A stretch of 64,000 bases of DNA from Flavobacterium sp. UBA4098. GTDB taxonomy: Bacteria > Bacteroidota > Bacteroidia > Flavobacteriales > Flavobacteriaceae. Of the stretch, positions 61,296 to 64,000 are shown in pieces; the stretch's first letter is position 1; each line of letters opens with the position of its first letter. Under the pieces are notes generated by a model, which had not been told where the DNA came from, did not search any database, and worked only from the letters and a program-made list of their open reading frames with translations. The stretch lies in contig DFXW01000015.1 in assembly GCA_002382495.1 (NCBI GenBank), positions 64,042-128,041 on the forward strand, read 5' to 3'. The translations under genes and the position numbers were made by a program.

Positions 61296-63899
61296 TTAAG
61301 AAACCAATTCGGCTTGATTTCTAAAGACCAATTGACCATCAAAAGCATCCAAAAGAATAATACTTTCAGTTTTGATGGCTCCTGCCAAAATTTCTTTAGA
61401 CAATTGGTTCAATACTTCTCTTTGAATCACACGCTTCACGGGTCTAGCTCCGAATTGTGGATCATAGCCTTTTTGAGACAAATAGTCAATCGCTTCTGGA
61501 GTCGCATCCATGGTAATACCTTGTTGCGCTAACATTTTGGTTACCGATTTCAATTGTAAGCCTACGATTTGTGCAATATTAGCAGGAGTCAAAGGCGTAA
61601 ACATTACAATTTCGTCAATACGATTGATGAATTCAGGTCGCACTGTTTGTTTCAATAAACCCAAGACTTCCACTTTAGCAGATTCTGTAGCTGCTTCGAC
61701 ACTTCCTTTCAAGTTGTCAAAAGTGTCTTGAATGATTTGGCTACCCATATTCGACGTCATGATGATAATCGTGTTTTTAAAATCGGCGAGACGTCCTTTG
61801 TTATCGGTCAAACGACCTTCGTCCAACACTTGCAACAAGATGTTAAACGTATCCGGATGTGCTTTTTCAATTTCGTCCAACAAGATCACAGAGTAGGGTT
61901 TTCTTCGAACAGCTTCGGTTAATTGTCCGCCTTCGTCATAGCCCACATATCCTGGAGGCGCTCCTACCAAACGACTTACCGAGTGGCGTTCTTGGTATTC
62001 GCTCATGTCAATTCGGGTCATGGCATTTTCATCGTCAAATAAATATTCCGCAAGTGCTTTTGCCAATTCGGTTTTTCCCACTCCCGTTGTTCCCAAGAAA
62101 AGGAAAGTACCCACAGGTTTTTTCATGTCTTGTAAACCAGCGCGACTTCTTCGCACCGCATCACTTACGGCTTCAATGGCTTCTTCTTGACCCACCACAC
62201 GTTTGTGTAATTCGGCTTCCAAATGCAAAAGTTTTTCTCTTTCGCCTTGCAGCATTTTCATCACCGGAATTCCAGTCCATTTGGCCACGACTTCGGCTAT
62301 ATCTTCGCGGGTAACGACTTCTTTTATTAAGGAAGTTCCCGATTGATTTTCTTGTAATTGTTTGACCAAAATATCCAAGCGTTCTTGGGCCTCTTTGATT
62401 TTTCCGTAACGAATTTCTGCTACTTTTCCGTAGTCGCCATCACGTTCGGCACGTTCGGCTTCGTATTTGAAATCTTCAATTTCGGTTTTTACCGCTTGAA
62501 TGTTGTCCACCACATCTTTTTCCGATTTCCATTTGGCATAAATCTCGTTGCGGTCTTCTTTTAAATTGGCCAAATCCATGCCCAAAACTTTCAGCTTACT
62601 TTCGTCTTTTTCGCGTTTGATAGCTTCAATTTCGATTTCTAATTGCATGATTTTACGATCCAAAACATCTAATTCTTCCGGTTTTGAATTTATTTCCATA
62701 CGCAATTTAGAAGCCGCTTCGTCCATTAAATCAATCGCTTTGTCTGGCAAAAAACGGTTGGTAATATAGCGTTGCGATAATTCGACCGCTGCAATGATTG
62801 ACTCATCTTTGATTTGCACTTTGTGGTGCGTTTCGTATTTTTCTTTGATTCCACGTAAGATCGAAATCGCACTTTCGGTATCCGGTTCTTCTACAATTAC
62901 TTTTTGGAAACGTCTTTCTAACGCTTTGTCTTTTTCAAAATATTTTTGGTATTCGTCCAAAGTCGTTGCCCCAATCGCGCGCAATTCGCCACGTGCCAAA
63001 GCGGGTTTCAAAATATTTGCCGCATCCATAGCGCCTTCGCCACCGCCAGCTCCCACTAAAGTGTGAATTTCGTCAATGAAAAGGACAATATCCCCTTCGG
63101 CAGCAGTGACTTCTTTCACTACTGATTTCAAACGTTCTTCAAATTCGCCTTTGTATTTAGCACCCGCAATCAAGGCGCCCATATCGAGAGAGAAGACGAT
63201 TTTGTCCTTCAAATTATCTGGTACATCGCCATCCACAATTCGGTGCGCTAAACCTTCGGCAATGGCGGTTTTACCCACGCCTGGTTCGCCCACCAACATC
63301 GGGTTGTTTTTGGTTCTACGGGTTAATATTTGCAGCACGCGACGAATTTCTTCATCACGACCAATAACAGGATCGAGCTTACCACTTCGAGCTAAATCGT
63401 TCAGGTTTTTGGCGTATTTATTTAAGGCATTGTAAGTTTCTTCGGCAGAGGAAGAGGTCACTCTTTCGCCCTTTCTCATTTCCTCAATAGCGGCTTTTAG
63501 TCCTTTTTCGGTTACGCCTTGGTCTTTTAGAATTTGGGCAATTTTACTTTTGGAACCAAAAATAGCGAGTACCAAATGTTCTACCGAAACAAATTCGTCG
63601 TTCATTTTTCCGGCTAAAATTTCAGCTTCGTTCAAAGTGGAGTTAGCTGTTCTTGATAACATAATATCTCCACCCGACACTTTTGGAAAACTTTGAATGG
63701 TACTTTCCAATATTTGTTTGAAAAGTGCCACATTCACGTTTAATTTTTTTAACAAAAACGGAGTCACATTTTCATCAACTTCTAAAAGGGCTTTGAAAAG
63801 GTGTTCGTTTTCGATTTGTTGTTGCCCCAATCCTTGCGCAATTTGTTGCGAAAGTTGAATGGCCTCTTGCGATTTGGTGGTAAATTTATTGATGTTCAT
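61296..63899 (-). CDS. clpB: Chaperone ATPase ClpB
   Basis: 867-residue disaggregase of the Hsp100 class. N-terminal double Clp repeat (residues 1-145); first AAA+ module with Walker A VGEPGVGKTAIAEG and Walker B VLFIDEIHTLVGAGG; the coiled-coil middle domain (about 405-525) that binds DnaK and separates ClpB from ClpA/C; second AAA+ module with LGTTGVGKTELAKAL and VILLDEIEKAHPD; C-terminal sensor-2 GARPVKRVIQ. It extracts proteins from aggregates with DnaK/DnaJ/GrpE. The operon end lies in the trp promoter region. Confidence 0.97.
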   Translation of the reverse strand: MNINKFTTKSQEAIQLSQQIAQGLGQQQIENEHLFKALLEVDENVTPFLLKKLNVNVALFKQILESTIQSFPKVSGGDIMLSRTANSTLNEAEILAGKMNDEFVSVEHLVLAIFGSKSKIAQILKDQGVTEKGLKAAIEEMRKGERVTSSSAEETYNALNKYAKNLNDLARSGKLDPVIGRDEEIRRVLQILTRRTKNNPMLVGEPGVGKTAIAEGLAHRIVDGDVPDNLKDKIVFSLDMGALIAGAKYKGEFEERLKSVVKEVTAAEGDIVLFIDEIHTLVGAGGGEGAMDAANILKPALARGELRAIGATTLDEYQKYFEKDKALERRFQKVIVEEPDTESAISILRGIKEKYETHHKVQIKDESIIAAVELSQRYITNRFLPDKAIDLMDEAASKLRMEINSKPEELDVLDRKIMQLEIEIEAIKREKDESKLKVLGMDLANLKEDRNEIYAKWKSEKDVVDNIQAVKTEIEDFKYEAERAERDGDYGKVAEIRYGKIKEAQERLDILVKQLQENQSGTSLIKEVVTREDIAEVVAKWTGIPVMKMLQGEREKLLHLEAELHKRVVGQEEAIEAVSDAVRRSRAGLQDMKKPVGTFLFLGTTGVGKTELAKALAEYLFDDENAMTRIDMSEYQERHSVSRLVGAPPGYVGYDEGGQLTEAVRRKPYSVILLDEIEKAHPDTFNILLQVLDEGRLTDNKGRLADFKNTIIIMTSNMGSQIIQDTFDNLKGSVEAATESAKVEVLGLLKQTVRPEFINRIDEIVMFTPLTPANIAQIVGLQLKSVTKMLAQQGITMDATPEAIDYLSQKGYDPQFGARPVKRVIQREVLNQLSKEILAGAIKTESIILLDAFDGQLVFRNQAELVS

Positions 63900-63983
63900 T
63901 TTTGTCTTTTTTTTAAATTATTATTTATGGTTAAATAACTAACTTCGCATCAAAATCGTCAATTGTTATTCCACTTCTAAATG

Positions 63984-64000
63984 TACGTCAATTTGACGTA
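63984..64000. promoter_or_regulatory. 17-bp palindrome upstream of clpB
   Basis: TACGTCAATTTGACGTA, 7-bp arms around ATT, about 85 bp upstream of the clpB ATG and at the very end of the window. Its symmetry suits a dimeric regulator, but no known operator is recognised. Confidence 0.35.

Noticed and set aside
1..64000. tRNA, rRNA or insertion sequence
   Set aside because: No cloverleaf with a T-arm GTTCRA in a spacer, no rRNA-like block and no transposase reading frame were found by eye on either strand.

Overview
The window is a stretch of low-GC chromosome from a member of the Bacteroidota, most probably a Flavobacterium or close relative. This rests on the protein content (PafA-type phosphatase, TonB receptor paired with a DUF4249 lipoprotein, Rho with a long Asn/Gln-rich insert, long NusB, monomeric isocitrate dehydrogenase), on weak ribosome binding sites, and on many copies of the Bacteroidota promoter -7 box TAnnTTTG. 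No rRNA, tRNA, CRISPR array, transposase or integrase was seen.

Layout. 1-8.7 kb: 3' part of pafA, then lysA and the gltB-gltD glutamate synthase operon on the minus strand. 9-10.3 kb: sucC. 10.3-21.9 kb: a minus-strand run with DUF1456, an esterase, uvrB, rlmF, thiamine pyrophosphokinase, a DUF4249/TonB receptor pair, icd and rplS, followed by trmD. 22.9-25.5 kb: a fused cyclophilin-FKBP isomerase and an S10 peptidase. 25.6-48.7 kb: housekeeping genes (a PUR-like protein, two ABC exporters, nusB-yajC, a Lys-rich protein, pepT, lpdA, truA, a two-component pair, rho, an M14 peptidase, a DbpA-like helicase, yjdM, coaD, ddl, a PASTA protein and rluD).

48.7-53.4 kb is an accessory island. It holds an unknown membrane protein and an integron attC-like palindrome. 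Next comes a two-gene operon: a TIR-like domain fused to a RipA-like membrane domain, then a stand-alone ThsB-like TIR protein. After that, three copies of a direct repeat (32 bp identical in all) separate small modules in which a Cys-rich secreted protein, or its remnant, is followed by a small membrane protein. The TIR pair looks like an undescribed relative of Thoeris defence. The repeat-bounded modules look like bacteriocin/immunity-type cassettes. Both functional readings are inference.

53.5-61.3 kb: yaaA, then a complete trp operon (trpEGDCFBA order) with a four-helix-bundle gene inserted between trpD and trpC. Upstream of trpE is a trp attenuator: an 18-residue leader peptide with three consecutive Trp codons, a terminator hairpin, and a complementary segment that could act as antiterminator. 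The window closes with clpB, whose upstream region carries a 17-bp palindrome.
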